Program-made: the position numbers and the translations under genes
NCBI GenBank assembly: GCA_905199755.1
Contig: CAJKHT010000028.1
Span: 1-32,554, forward strand
Reading direction: 5' to 3'
DNA: 32,554 nt
DNA from: an uncultured Eubacteriales bacterium
GTDB lineage: Bacteria > Bacillota > Clostridia > UBA1381
Shown: one piece after another, positions 1 to 8,363 of the stretch
How the letters are laid out: each line of letters starts with the position of its first letter
Numbering within the stretch: position 1 is the first letter of the stretch
The notes under the pieces: model-generated
Told to the model about the DNA's origin: nothing
Seen by the model: the letters and a program-made list of their open reading frames with translations, nothing else
The model's database searches: none

Positions 1-1
1 G

Positions 2-30
2 TGGAAATCAAAAAATATATATGCTATAAT
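2..30 (+). promoter_or_regulatory. Probable extended -10 promoter of the importer operon
   Basis: A perfect TATAAT (25-30) is preceded by TGC, giving an extended -10 element. A weak -35-like hexamer TGGAAA (2-7, 4 of 6 consensus bases) lies exactly 17 bp upstream. Transcription would start near 37, leaving a leader of about 34 nt before the solute-binding protein gene. The leader is AT-rich and shows no obvious structure. The assignment is by consensus matching only. Operators upstream of base 1 cannot be seen. Confidence 0.65.
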
Positions 31-70
31 ATAAATACTTTAAATAATTTTAAAAAGAAAGGTGATTGTT

Positions 71-1636
71 ATGAAGAAAATAAAAAAGTTGATTGCGGGA
101 GTATTAGCTCTGACAGGTTTGGTATCTTTAACCTCATGCGGAGGAAAGAAAGCGAATAATGCCAAATACACAGAGGACGGCAGGATGATTATTACCATGT
201 CTAATTTTGCGGCAATAAACGACAATACACCTGTAGAACAGTATCTTGAGGAAAAGTACAATGTTGAAATTAAAACCTACGGCTATGCGGCTAATTATTA
301 TGATAAGCTTGCAACAATGATTGCTTCAAAGGAAACACCCGATGTAATGTTCATCAATGATATTTCAAACTGGGAGCCTCTGGCAAGGCAGGGCGTTCTT
401 GCTTCTATTGATCTTGATACGGTGAAAAAAGCCGCGCCCGACCATTATAACCACATCAATGAAACGAATGAAAAAATGTGGAATCTGGGTAAGATAGACG
501 GTAATCTGTATGCAATTCCGAAAAGCATGGGACAAGAATACAACACTGTAATGTGGTGGAATAAAAAATGGCTTGATGCCGTTGGAATAAAAAGCGTTCC
601 CGAAACGTTAGACGAGTGTGAGGCTGCTTTTGACAAAATTGTGAACAATGACCCGGACGGAAACGGAGTAAAGGATACATATGCGATTTCTGGTATCGGC
701 GGAAACTATTACAGACAGTTCGACTGGGTATTCGGCGCATACGGAGTTATGCCTGAGATGTGGATGCTTGACGAGAACGGTAAGGTTGTAAACGGCACTG
801 TTACGGATAAGGCAAAGGAAGCGCTTACAAGGCTCAATGAATGGTATAACAAAGGCTATATAAATCCCGAGTTCCTGACAGATGACCAGAATACAATAAT
901 GAAGCGCTTTAATCTGGATGGAATTGCAGCTGTAAATACATTTTTCTATAATTATTCTGAATTATCTCCTTTGGGAAAAATAACGCTTGCATCGGAAGCG
1001 CCGGAGTTTGTTGAAAAGCTGACATGCGGACCGCTTCCGTCGGGACCGGACGGCGATAGAGGCGACTGGCTGTGGGGGCCGCTTTCAAACTTTGTTTGCT
1101 TCGGTAAGCAGCTACAGGATGATACGGAAAAGCAGGAGGTTATTTTGAAGATTCTTAATGACCTAAACTATGATGAGGAAACGGCGCTTATGGCGGCTTA
1201 CGGTATTAAGGGAGAATCGTATGAATTTTATGACGAGTCAGTTGGCAAGCAATCGGGAATTAAGCAGATTAATGATTACGGCGTTGATAACAACAAGAAC
1301 GCTGAGCTCGGCATCGGCTTCTTCAACCTTTTGAAGTGCGGCGAATGGGCGGATAAGAGTATAAGCGATCTATATCAGAATCCTGAGTATATTGAGGCTG
1401 TAGAAAAATATGCTGATTCGGGCAATTACAATGACTTGTTAATGAGAGCAAATCTGCCTTCATCGCTGACATATGCCACAACACTGCAGAATCTTAAGAT
1501 TCAGGCATATTCCGCCTTTATTAATGGAAGCAGAAGCCTTGATACATGGGACGCTTTTGTTGAAGAATATATGAATGCAGGCGGAACAGTGCTTCAGCAG
1601 GAGGCTCAGGAATATTATGAGGACATCATAAAATAA
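71..1636 (+). CDS. Extracellular solute-binding lipoprotein of an LplABC-type sugar ABC importer
   Basis: The 521-residue protein has a basic N-terminus, a hydrophobic stretch and a lipobox L-T-S-C with the lipidated Cys at residue 23, so it should be tethered outside the cytoplasmic membrane. The mature part resembles the large LipO/LplA/YtcQ branch of family 1 binding proteins: 'ETPDVMFIND' near the N-lobe, 'WWNKKWLDAVGIKSVPETLDE', and the calcium-loop-like 'DPDGNGVKDTY'. Length is normal for that branch (about 500-560 residues). I start at ATG 71 rather than GTG 62 because AAAGGTGAT (58-66) is a good ribosome binding site 4 nt upstream and the signal peptide then begins MKKIKK. Two permease genes follow at once. 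The probable ligand is an oligosaccharide; its identity cannot be read from the sequence. Confidence 0.92.
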   Translation: MKKIKKLIAGVLALTGLVSLTSCGGKKANNAKYTEDGRMIITMSNFAAINDNTPVEQYLEEKYNVEIKTYGYAANYYDKLATMIASKETPDVMFINDISNWEPLARQGVLASIDLDTVKKAAPDHYNHINETNEKMWNLGKIDGNLYAIPKSMGQEYNTVMWWNKKWLDAVGIKSVPETLDECEAAFDKIVNNDPDGNGVKDTYAISGIGGNYYRQFDWVFGAYGVMPEMWMLDENGKVVNGTVTDKAKEALTRLNEWYNKGYINPEFLTDDQNTIMKRFNLDGIAAVNTFFYNYSELSPLGKITLASEAPEFVEKLTCGPLPSGPDGDRGDWLWGPLSNFVCFGKQLQDDTEKQEVILKILNDLNYDEETALMAAYGIKGESYEFYDESVGKQSGIKQINDYGVDNNKNAELGIGFFNLLKCGEWADKSISDLYQNPEYIEAVEKYADSGNYNDLLMRANLPSSLTYATTLQNLKIQAYSAFINGSRSLDTWDAFVEEYMNAGGTVLQQEAQEYYEDIIK

Positions 1637-1675
1637 TCGACGGGAAACGGCTCCGTCGTGAAAGGAAGGAAAAAT

Positions 1676-2551
1676 ATGAAAATCAAAAAAACGGGAAGTG
1701 ATTTGGCGCTTGATATTTTCTGTTATGCAATAGTTACGCTGCTTTGTATTACGATTGTAGTTCCGTTCTGGAATTTGTTTGTGCAAAGTGTTACTCCGAA
1801 ATCGGAAATGACGCTTGCTTTTAAATGGCTGCCAAACAGGATTGACTGGGGCGCATGGAAGATGGTAGTCGGCTCAGGATATATGTGGCTTTGCTTTAAA
1901 AACACAGTGATAAGAACAATTCTCGGTACGGCTATTTCACTGTTTTTGCTTGTTACATTTGCATATCCGCTGTCAAGGGACGATTATCCGGCAAGAAAAT
2001 TTCTGCTCACATTAATAACGATTACAATGTTTTTTAACGGCGGAATGATTCCTACATATCTTAACATTTCGGATTTAGGATTAATGGACACTGTATGGGC
2101 GCTGGTCTTCCCGGGAGCGCTGACTGCATTTAACTGTATACTGCTCAAGAATTTCTTTAAGCAATTACCGAACGTACTTGTGGAGGCGGCAAAGATAGAC
2201 GGAGCCAGTGATATACGAATATTATTCCAGATAGTTCTGCCACTTTCGCTGCCGATTTTGGCAACGCTTACATTGTGGAGCATTGTAGGACACTGGAATG
2301 AGTGGTTTAACGCATTGCTTTACATCAATAACAGAGATAATTATGTATTGCAGATAATGATAAGAGAGCTGCAGACGACAGTGGCGGCAATAACCGAGGG
2401 CGGCGCAGGCGTAAACACAGCCGCAGCGCCTCCGTCAGAGGGATTGATTGCCGCATCAAACCTGTTTGCGATATTGCCGATAATATGTGTATATCCGTTT
2501 TTGCAGAGATATTTTGTTACAGGTCTTACTGTAGGCGGAGTTAAGGGCTAA
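1676..2551 (+). CDS. ABC sugar importer permease, LplC/YtcP type
   Basis: This 291-residue integral membrane protein has about six hydrophobic segments: near 14-40, 78-100, 105-125, 132-155, 182-205 and 262-285. The inner-membrane EAA loop, which contacts the transport ATPase, begins at residue 170 as 'EAAKIDGASDIRILFQIVLP'. The C-terminus 'GLTVGGVKG' is typical of MalG/LplC-like carbohydrate uptake permeases (CUT1). ATG 1676 is chosen over GTG 1658 because AGGAAGGA (1663-1670) sits at correct spacing. It pairs with the next gene to form the heterodimeric channel. The ATPase must come from elsewhere, as is usual for MsmX-dependent importers. An unusual feature is a Gly/Ala/Pro-rich insert 'TEGGAGVNTAAAPPSEG' before the last membrane segment; similar inserts occur in this subfamily. 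Confidence 0.92.
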   Translation: MKIKKTGSDLALDIFCYAIVTLLCITIVVPFWNLFVQSVTPKSEMTLAFKWLPNRIDWGAWKMVVGSGYMWLCFKNTVIRTILGTAISLFLLVTFAYPLSRDDYPARKFLLTLITITMFFNGGMIPTYLNISDLGLMDTVWALVFPGALTAFNCILLKNFFKQLPNVLVEAAKIDGASDIRILFQIVLPLSLPILATLTLWSIVGHWNEWFNALLYINNRDNYVLQIMIRELQTTVAAITEGGAGVNTAAAPPSEGLIAASNLFAILPIICVYPFLQRYFVTGLTVGGVKG

Positions 2552-2564
2552 GAGAGGTACAGAT

Positions 2565-3509
2565 ATGCAATTAAAGAGTAAAGTAATGAAAAAAACAAGA
2601 AAAGAAAGATTTCTTGTATCGTTTAATAAAAATAAATATTTGCATTTACTGGCATTACCCGGATTTATATATTTGATACTGTTTGCCTATAAGCCTATGA
2701 TAGGCGTGCTTATGGGGTTTCAGGATTATAACATTACTGCCGGAATATTCGGCAGCGAATGGGTGGGCTTGAAGCATTTTAAGTCCTTCTTTTCCGGCGC
2801 TGATTTCTGGCCGATAATAAGAAATACGCTCAAAATAAGCCTGCTGCAGCTTATCTGGGGTTTCCCGGCACCGATTATTTTAGCGATAATATTAAATGAG
2901 ATATTCTGCAAGCCGTATAAAAAGATTGCGCAGACTATATCATATCTGCCGCACTTCCTGTCCTGGGTAACGATAGCGGCAATGATGACAACGCTGCTTT
3001 CGCCGAGTACGGGTCTTGTAAACAAGCTGCTTTCATACATAGGTGTAGAGCCGATATATTTCCTTGCCGAAAAAAATATGTTTGTTCCGATATTGATTAT
3101 TTCAAGCATTTGGAAGGAAGTCGGCTGGGGCTCAGTAATATATCTTGCTTCTCTTTCGGGTCTTGATCAAGAGGTGGGAGAAGCTGCGCTGATAGACGGC
3201 TGCACGAGACTTCAGAAAATATGGTACATAAACGTACCGTACCTGATGCCGATTGTTGCGACTATGCTTATTCTGAGACTTGGCGGAATTTTAGACGCAG
3301 GCTTTGACCAGATTTTTAATCTGTACTCTCCGGCAACATATGAGGTGGCAGATGTGCTTGATACTTATGTTTATCGTTTGGGTATAAAGGGCTTCCAATA
3401 CAGTGCGTCCACTGCGATAGGACTGTTTAAATCGGCAGTCGGCGTTATATTGGTAGTAATAACCAATTTATTGACAAAGAAAATGAGCGATGGTGAAATA
3501 TCACTTTAA
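2565..3509 (+). CDS. ABC sugar importer permease, LplB/YteP type
   Basis: This 314-residue membrane protein has six predicted hydrophobic segments and the EAA loop 'GEAALIDGCTRLQKIWYINV' (Glu 206), the docking site for the shared ATPase. The N-terminal pattern 'YLHLLALPGFIYLILFAYKPM' followed by a 'GFQDYN' motif is characteristic of the LplB/YteP branch of CUT1 permeases. The gene starts 13 nt after the upstream permease stop, with AGAGAGG (2551-2557) as ribosome binding site, so the two are translated from one transcript. Gene order (binding protein, LplC-like, LplB-like) differs from the frequent LplA-LplB-LplC order. No ATP-binding protein follows: the next 160 bp are structured DNA. Confidence 0.92.
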   Translation: MQLKSKVMKKTRKERFLVSFNKNKYLHLLALPGFIYLILFAYKPMIGVLMGFQDYNITAGIFGSEWVGLKHFKSFFSGADFWPIIRNTLKISLLQLIWGFPAPIILAIILNEIFCKPYKKIAQTISYLPHFLSWVTIAAMMTTLLSPSTGLVNKLLSYIGVEPIYFLAEKNMFVPILIISSIWKEVGWGSVIYLASLSGLDQEVGEAALIDGCTRLQKIWYINVPYLMPIVATMLILRLGGILDAGFDQIFNLYSPATYEVADVLDTYVYRLGIKGFQYSASTAIGLFKSAVGVILVVITNLLTKKMSDGEISL

Positions 3510-3522
3510 AAAATGAGGAAAA

Positions 3523-3631
3523 ATAATGTGAAAAATAAGCGGCGCATCTCATCTCGAAAGTCCGCCTTGAAGTATACACATACGTCGGCGGCAGCCTTTC
3601 GAGCGACCTGCTTGCTTCTTTTCCACATTAT
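3523..3631. repeat. 109-bp nested imperfect inverted repeat between operons
   Basis: The outer arms (3523-3540 and 3614-3631) are 18 nt long and match at 16 positions; the outermost 8 bp, ATAATGTG/CACATTAT, are perfect. An inner pair CTCGAAAG (3553-3560) / CTTTCGAG (3596-3603) is perfect, and CCGCC (3562-3566) pairs with GGCGG (3587-3591). The apical 20 nt contain a further GTAT/ATAC pair. As RNA it would form one long hairpin with internal loops. There is no T-tract of terminator quality after it. It could be a MITE-like mobile repeat, an RNA processing or attenuation structure limiting read-through from the importer genes, or both. No obvious target-site duplication is seen and no second copy was noticed in the window. 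Confidence 0.7.
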
Positions 3632-3638
3632 GGTTTGT

Positions 3639-3654
3639 GCCGCTGCACAGCGGC
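3639..3654 (+). promoter_or_regulatory. Hairpin just upstream of the ribosome binding site of the SLH gene
   Basis: GCCGCT-GCAC-AGCGGC is a perfect 6-bp GC-rich stem with a four-base loop. It ends 5 nt before the GGAG (3660-3663) that serves ATG 3670. Placed after the long inverted repeat, it could set translation or protect the 5' end of the downstream message. Function is inferred from position only. Confidence 0.5.
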
Positions 3655-3669
3655 GGAATGGAGATTAAT

Positions 3670-5616
3670 ATGTTGGGAAAGAAAAAATTAATTAGCTTAA
3701 GCATAGCGTTGCTGTATACTGTCGGCACGGTTGCTTTCGCTGATACAGCAATTATTCCGGGGAATATAGATGAAAACAATAAAATCACACTTACAATTAC
3801 GGTTGATAAAACGGATGCGGCAGACAGGAATGGAATGCTTACTATATTCAGACAGGAAATTTCCTCTGATGATCTAAAGGCAAATAATGTAGAGAAGGGT
3901 CAGCTTTTCTTGGCGGACGTTATCACTGTGCCGGCGAATGCTTCAAAGGTTACATATACAATTAATATGGACGGCGAGGAATCCGGCATGTATTATGCAA
4001 AGGTAAATGTCGGCGGTGGAAAGGCTTATCAGGAGTTTTCATATATGGATAAGCAGGCTTTGGATGCATTATTGGAGGAGCTTTCGGAAAAAACAACCGC
4101 AGATACGATGTATGATTTCTTTACGGCTCACAAATTGGAGCTTATGATAGACATCGAAAATGAATATACCGATTATTCGGAAGAAGATAAGAAGGAAGCC
4201 TTGAATAATGTGCTCTCAAGAAGCTACAGCAGCGTGCAGGAGATTAAGGAGCGGTTTGAAGATGGGCTTATAATTGTTGATATTAACAAGTCGGACGCGG
4301 ACGGCATTAAGAGAATAATAGAAGAAAATGACGGTATCTTCGGTATTAATTTGTCAGATGGCTCGGAATACAGCATGCTTGACGATGCCGCAAAGGCGGC
4401 GGTATGGACCGGGCTTGAAGATAAGAGGTTTAAAAATGCCGAGGAAGTAAAGGCGGCGGTTGATGAAAGCGTTAAGGACAATTATGTAAGCATGCTTCTT
4501 GCCGAAATCAAAAGCTCGACAGCCGAAAATGTAATGGATATATTCACTGAATCGGCCATAAAGGCATTGGGGCTTGAAACAGAAACGAATGTGTATCCTG
4601 TCTACATAAGGGATAATGAAAAAGCGACTGCAAAGCTAGCTGAGCTTATTGCCGGAGCTGATTGGAGCACAGCAGCGGAGGCGGCGGCTGAGTTTAAGGA
4701 AAGCAGCATAGCGGCGGCTTATCAGACGCTTTCGGATTACGCAAAATATACAGAGCTTATTAATATGACAAAGACAGATGTCGGTCTTAGCGGAGTATAT
4801 TTTACTTGGAACAGCGACACACCACGGTATGAGGTTAATAAGCTTATGATAGCGGTGGCACCTTCGCTGATTAATTACAGCACAATAAAGGCGAAATTTG
4901 ATGAATGTGCAGCAGGTATAAAATATCCTTCGTCGGCTGTAACGACAGGGAGCGGCGGAGCAAGTACAAAATCCTCATCAAGTACCTCGGGAGTGGGTAT
5001 GTCCTCAATGAATACGGCAGGTAATATGCCGCATACAGGCGATATCGTAAATACAAACGAAGCATATTACTGCGACCTTGACGGCTTTGACTGGGCTAAG
5101 AGTAGCATATACAATCTCAGCAGTAAGGGAATCATACACGGAACGGGCGATAATTATTATGAGCCGGCGCGCCTTATTAAGAAAGAGGAATTTGCAAAGA
5201 TGCTTGTTGAGGCATTCGACATTTCTGCAAGGAATACTGTGATAGAGCTTACCGATGTGGCGCACGATGCTTGGTATTATGATTATGTTGCGGCGCTGTA
5301 TTCCAATGAAATTGTAAAAGGAAACGGCGATTCTACATTTGGCTCCGGCTTAGATGTGAGCAGAGAGGATATGTGCGTAATGATGAGCAATGTTCTTAAG
5401 TTTAAAGGCTATACACTTGAGCAGAGTGCGGAAAGGGTCAATTACAGAGATGAGGAGCATATAAGCATGTATGCGAAGGAGGCCGTAGAGGAAATGCAGC
5501 TTGCCGGAGCGGTCAACGGTATGGGCGACGGCGTATTTGAGCCTAAAACACCGACCAACAGAGCCATGGCGGCGGTTGTTCTTGAAAGAGTGCTGAAGCT
5601 GATAGGCAGGATATAG
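3670..5616 (+). CDS. Secreted S-layer-anchored protein of unknown function with three C-terminal SLH repeats
   Basis: The 648-residue protein begins MLGKKKLISL with a signal peptide (cleavage near AFA-DT). An upstream in-frame start at 3637 was rejected because it would precede the signal peptide and GGAG lies 6 nt before ATG 3670. Residues about 25-125 look like a beta-sandwich (alternating 'ITLTITVDKTDAADRNG...VTYTINMDGEESGMYYAKV'). Residues 130-420 are charged and helical, with repeated 'S-X-A-X-E-[IVL]-K-X-X-[FV]' segments, possibly several helical-bundle repeats. A Ser/Thr/Gly linker (about 420-460) leads to three SLH repeats (about 466-648, e.g. 'GIIHGTGDNYYEPARLIKKE'), which bind secondary cell-wall polymer. 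No catalytic motif was recognised. A scaffold or adhesin role is possible but unproven. Confidence 0.85.
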   Translation: MLGKKKLISLSIALLYTVGTVAFADTAIIPGNIDENNKITLTITVDKTDAADRNGMLTIFRQEISSDDLKANNVEKGQLFLADVITVPANASKVTYTINMDGEESGMYYAKVNVGGGKAYQEFSYMDKQALDALLEELSEKTTADTMYDFFTAHKLELMIDIENEYTDYSEEDKKEALNNVLSRSYSSVQEIKERFEDGLIIVDINKSDADGIKRIIEENDGIFGINLSDGSEYSMLDDAAKAAVWTGLEDKRFKNAEEVKAAVDESVKDNYVSMLLAEIKSSTAENVMDIFTESAIKALGLETETNVYPVYIRDNEKATAKLAELIAGADWSTAAEAAAEFKESSIAAAYQTLSDYAKYTELINMTKTDVGLSGVYFTWNSDTPRYEVNKLMIAVAPSLINYSTIKAKFDECAAGIKYPSSAVTTGSGGASTKSSSSTSGVGMSSMNTAGNMPHTGDIVNTNEAYYCDLDGFDWAKSSIYNLSSKGIIHGTGDNYYEPARLIKKEEFAKMLVEAFDISARNTVIELTDVAHDAWYYDYVAALYSNEIVKGNGDSTFGSGLDVSREDMCVMMSNVLKFKGYTLEQSAERVNYRDEEHISMYAKEAVEEMQLAGAVNGMGDGVFEPKTPTNRAMAAVVLERVLKLIGRI

Positions 5617-5636
5617 GAATGGGGGACGAGAATAGC

Positions 5637-8327
5637 ATGAAAAGATTTATTACCTTATTTATGGTGCTAGCGATGCTGATTTCCGCTTGCCCGATTGCAA
5701 CCGCAGTTGGCGAAGGAGCAACGGAAGCCGCACGGGCGGCGGAGTTATTCACAAGCCTCGGTATATTGGACAAGGGTTTTGATGATTTTGACAGTGATGC
5801 AAAGCGAGGCTTTACGGTGAGTATAGCTTCAAAGCTGATTGCCTCTGATATTAATGTGGGTTATACAGATAAATATAAAGATGTTTTTGAAGCTACGCAG
5901 TATATGCGGGAAATACTCTTTATGAGCGATATGGGATATATCGATGGTTATGATAACAATGAATTTCTGCCTGATAATCCGATAACCTATGGTGAGTTTT
6001 CAAAAATGCTTGTGATGATGCTTGACTATGGCTATGAAGCGAAGGCATACGGCGGTTATCCCAATGGCTACATACAGCTTATGAATAACCTAAAGCTCAG
6101 CATTGCAGGCAAAACGGCAGGATCCAGGATTACTAATGCTGATATGCTTGCTGCCTTATATAATGCTATGATGGTAAAAAAAAGCAGCATGGATATAATA
6201 AGCGGAAGTACAATAATGGCGGGAAACGGTGAATCCATGCTGGAAATGAATAATGTATTTCAGATAAAGGGCGTAGTTTCACAGGCAAGCGGAACATCTG
6301 TCGGTTATGATACTGCGGATACATGTAGCGATGAAATCAAAATTGGCGATTATGTCATGAAAACAGCCTTGAGTAATCCGATAGAGTATCTCGGCAAAAC
6401 CGTTACGGCATATGTAAGAGACGTTGACGATGGTGCCGAATATGAGCTTTTATCCGTGATAAAGACCGAATACGAAAAAGAGAATATCATAGAAGCCGGT
6501 ACTGAAAGCTCAATTTCATGGGTAAGAAATTCGGATAATACAATCACACTGAAATATTATGCTTCAAATAAAAGCAAAAGAATAACGCTGCCTGGCAATA
6601 CAATGTATTACTATAACGGACGCTTAACAACAGATTATGCCGTTATAGAAGACGCGCTCGGCATGACGCAGGGCAGCATACGAGTGCTTGAAACAAGCGA
6701 GAGTACATATGTATTCCTCAATGAATATTTTGATATAATCGTTTCGGGAATTGACACAGATGACTATGTTCTGCGTGATTCGCTGATATACGGAAAAATT
6801 AAAATTCCCGCAGATGACAGCAGCGCATTTGTCGGTATACATACAGATGAAGGAGATATTGATTTTAACAGCATCAGCAGCGGCGATATAATAAGCGTTT
6901 TTATGAGTATTGACGGTACTTATGTTGATATGTATATACACAATGAGAAGATAAGCGGAACTCTGACAAGTAAGAGCGGAGATAAATACGTTGTTGACGG
7001 TACTGAGTATGAGCTTAACGAGGGAATAGCACAGGCAATAGCGAAGGGAAAGAAAACCTTTAACGAAATTAAGCCTAATGACAGCGTGACCTTCAGTATT
7101 AATAAATTCGGAAGAGTCGTTGATGTAGAATTAAGCAGAAATGACCTGACCTATGCGTATTTGTATAAGACAGTCTTCCTTGAAAATGAGCCTGAATATG
7201 AAGACTATATTGCGATGTTTAAGCTCTACAATGTAGAAAGGAACGAAACCTCAAAATATTTTGCGAAGGATAACATAATGGTCAACGGCGTAAGATATAA
7301 AACCATTGACGAGGCACAGTCAAGAATATCGGCGCTTATAAACGAATGGGGCTCATCGGATATGCTTGTAAAGGTTAAATACAGCGGCGATGAGGAAATC
7401 ACTGCAATTGAAATACCAATCAGGAATTCTGATGATACGGACAGATTAAGATGGGCGGCAAACTATGATAATACAACACCTGAGGAAGTAACAAGAGTAG
7501 GTGGGAAATATATTTATGATTCAAACACCCTTATACTTGAGGTATATGAAGATGAGGAGGTAGCCGAAAAGAAGGCAACAAACTATCTACAGAAGGATTT
7601 TACAAAGGAACACAATTATGAGCTTTATGATGCTGATGAATTAAATTTCATAGGCGCGATGGTGCTCAGGGTAAAATCAGGCTTTGAAATGGATAATTCG
7701 GCAATATATTACGGTGATCCTGTGTATATAGTCAAAAGCACAGGGGAAGCCTGGATGGATGATGAAAGCGAGAAGGTAAATGTAATAAAGGCATACAGTG
7801 ACGGAGGAACAATGACGCAAGAGCTTGTTGTGACTACTGATACTGTGTATAATATTGACACGAATATTGACAGCGTATTTAAGGATATGTGCTATAATGT
7901 ACCTACGTTGGATGGAGTACGCTACGGGCAGTACGGATATAAATATCTGGATATTACAGATATTAGAAAGGGCGATATAATTCAGGTTGAACGGGATGTC
8001 CTGGGCAAGGTAAACCGTTTCAGAGTTCTTGCAAGGCTGTCCGAGCTTGATGGGTATTTTGACAACGTTGCTTTCGGGGGAAGAATAAATAACCCGTATT
8101 CAATGCTTACATACGGAGAAATATCCTATATGAACAGAAGGGCTTTTGTGGTAGATTATACCGGAGGTCAGAGAACGTATATAACAGAAAATGTTCCTGT
8201 GCTTATATATAACAGGACGTCAAACAGTATCGAAGGCGGTTCTATGGCTGATATAGGCGAGGGTGCAAGGGTAATAGTAAGAGCTAAAAAATTCAAGCTG
8301 AGCTTCATTATAGTTGTGGAGGATTAA
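5637..8327 (+). CDS. Secreted protein with N-terminal SLH-like repeats and a long beta-rich region, function unknown
   Basis: The 896-residue product starts with a signal peptide (MKRFITLFMVLAMLISACPI). ATG 5637 is preferred to ATG 5619 because GGGGGACGAG (5621-5630) then serves as ribosome binding site and the signal peptide starts normally. Two or three SLH-like repeats occupy residues about 25-190 ('AAELFTSLGILDKGF', 'MGYIDGYDNNEFLPDNPITY'), placing the anchor at the N-terminus, opposite to the neighbouring SLH proteins. The rest (about 200-896) is rich in short beta strands with many Asp/Tyr/Gly turns ('SSGDIISVFMSIDGTYVDMY', 'KSGDKYVVDGTEYELNEG'), suggesting several small beta-barrel or sandwich domains. 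No enzyme family was recognised. It begins 20 nt after the previous SLH gene, so the two are probably co-expressed. Confidence 0.82.
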   Translation: MKRFITLFMVLAMLISACPIATAVGEGATEAARAAELFTSLGILDKGFDDFDSDAKRGFTVSIASKLIASDINVGYTDKYKDVFEATQYMREILFMSDMGYIDGYDNNEFLPDNPITYGEFSKMLVMMLDYGYEAKAYGGYPNGYIQLMNNLKLSIAGKTAGSRITNADMLAALYNAMMVKKSSMDIISGSTIMAGNGESMLEMNNVFQIKGVVSQASGTSVGYDTADTCSDEIKIGDYVMKTALSNPIEYLGKTVTAYVRDVDDGAEYELLSVIKTEYEKENIIEAGTESSISWVRNSDNTITLKYYASNKSKRITLPGNTMYYYNGRLTTDYAVIEDALGMTQGSIRVLETSESTYVFLNEYFDIIVSGIDTDDYVLRDSLIYGKIKIPADDSSAFVGIHTDEGDIDFNSISSGDIISVFMSIDGTYVDMYIHNEKISGTLTSKSGDKYVVDGTEYELNEGIAQAIAKGKKTFNEIKPNDSVTFSINKFGRVVDVELSRNDLTYAYLYKTVFLENEPEYEDYIAMFKLYNVERNETSKYFAKDNIMVNGVRYKTIDEAQSRISALINEWGSSDMLVKVKYSGDEEITAIEIPIRNSDDTDRLRWAANYDNTTPEEVTRVGGKYIYDSNTLILEVYEDEEVAEKKATNYLQKDFTKEHNYELYDADELNFIGAMVLRVKSGFEMDNSAIYYGDPVYIVKSTGEAWMDDESEKVNVIKAYSDGGTMTQELVVTTDTVYNIDTNIDSVFKDMCYNVPTLDGVRYGQYGYKYLDITDIRKGDIIQVERDVLGKVNRFRVLARLSELDGYFDNVAFGGRINNPYSMLTYGEISYMNRRAFVVDYTGGQRTYITENVPVLIYNRTSNSIEGGSMADIGEGARVIVRAKKFKLSFIIVVED

Positions 8328-8363
8328 TATAATAGGAGGTATAACGGAAAGGAATGAGCAACG

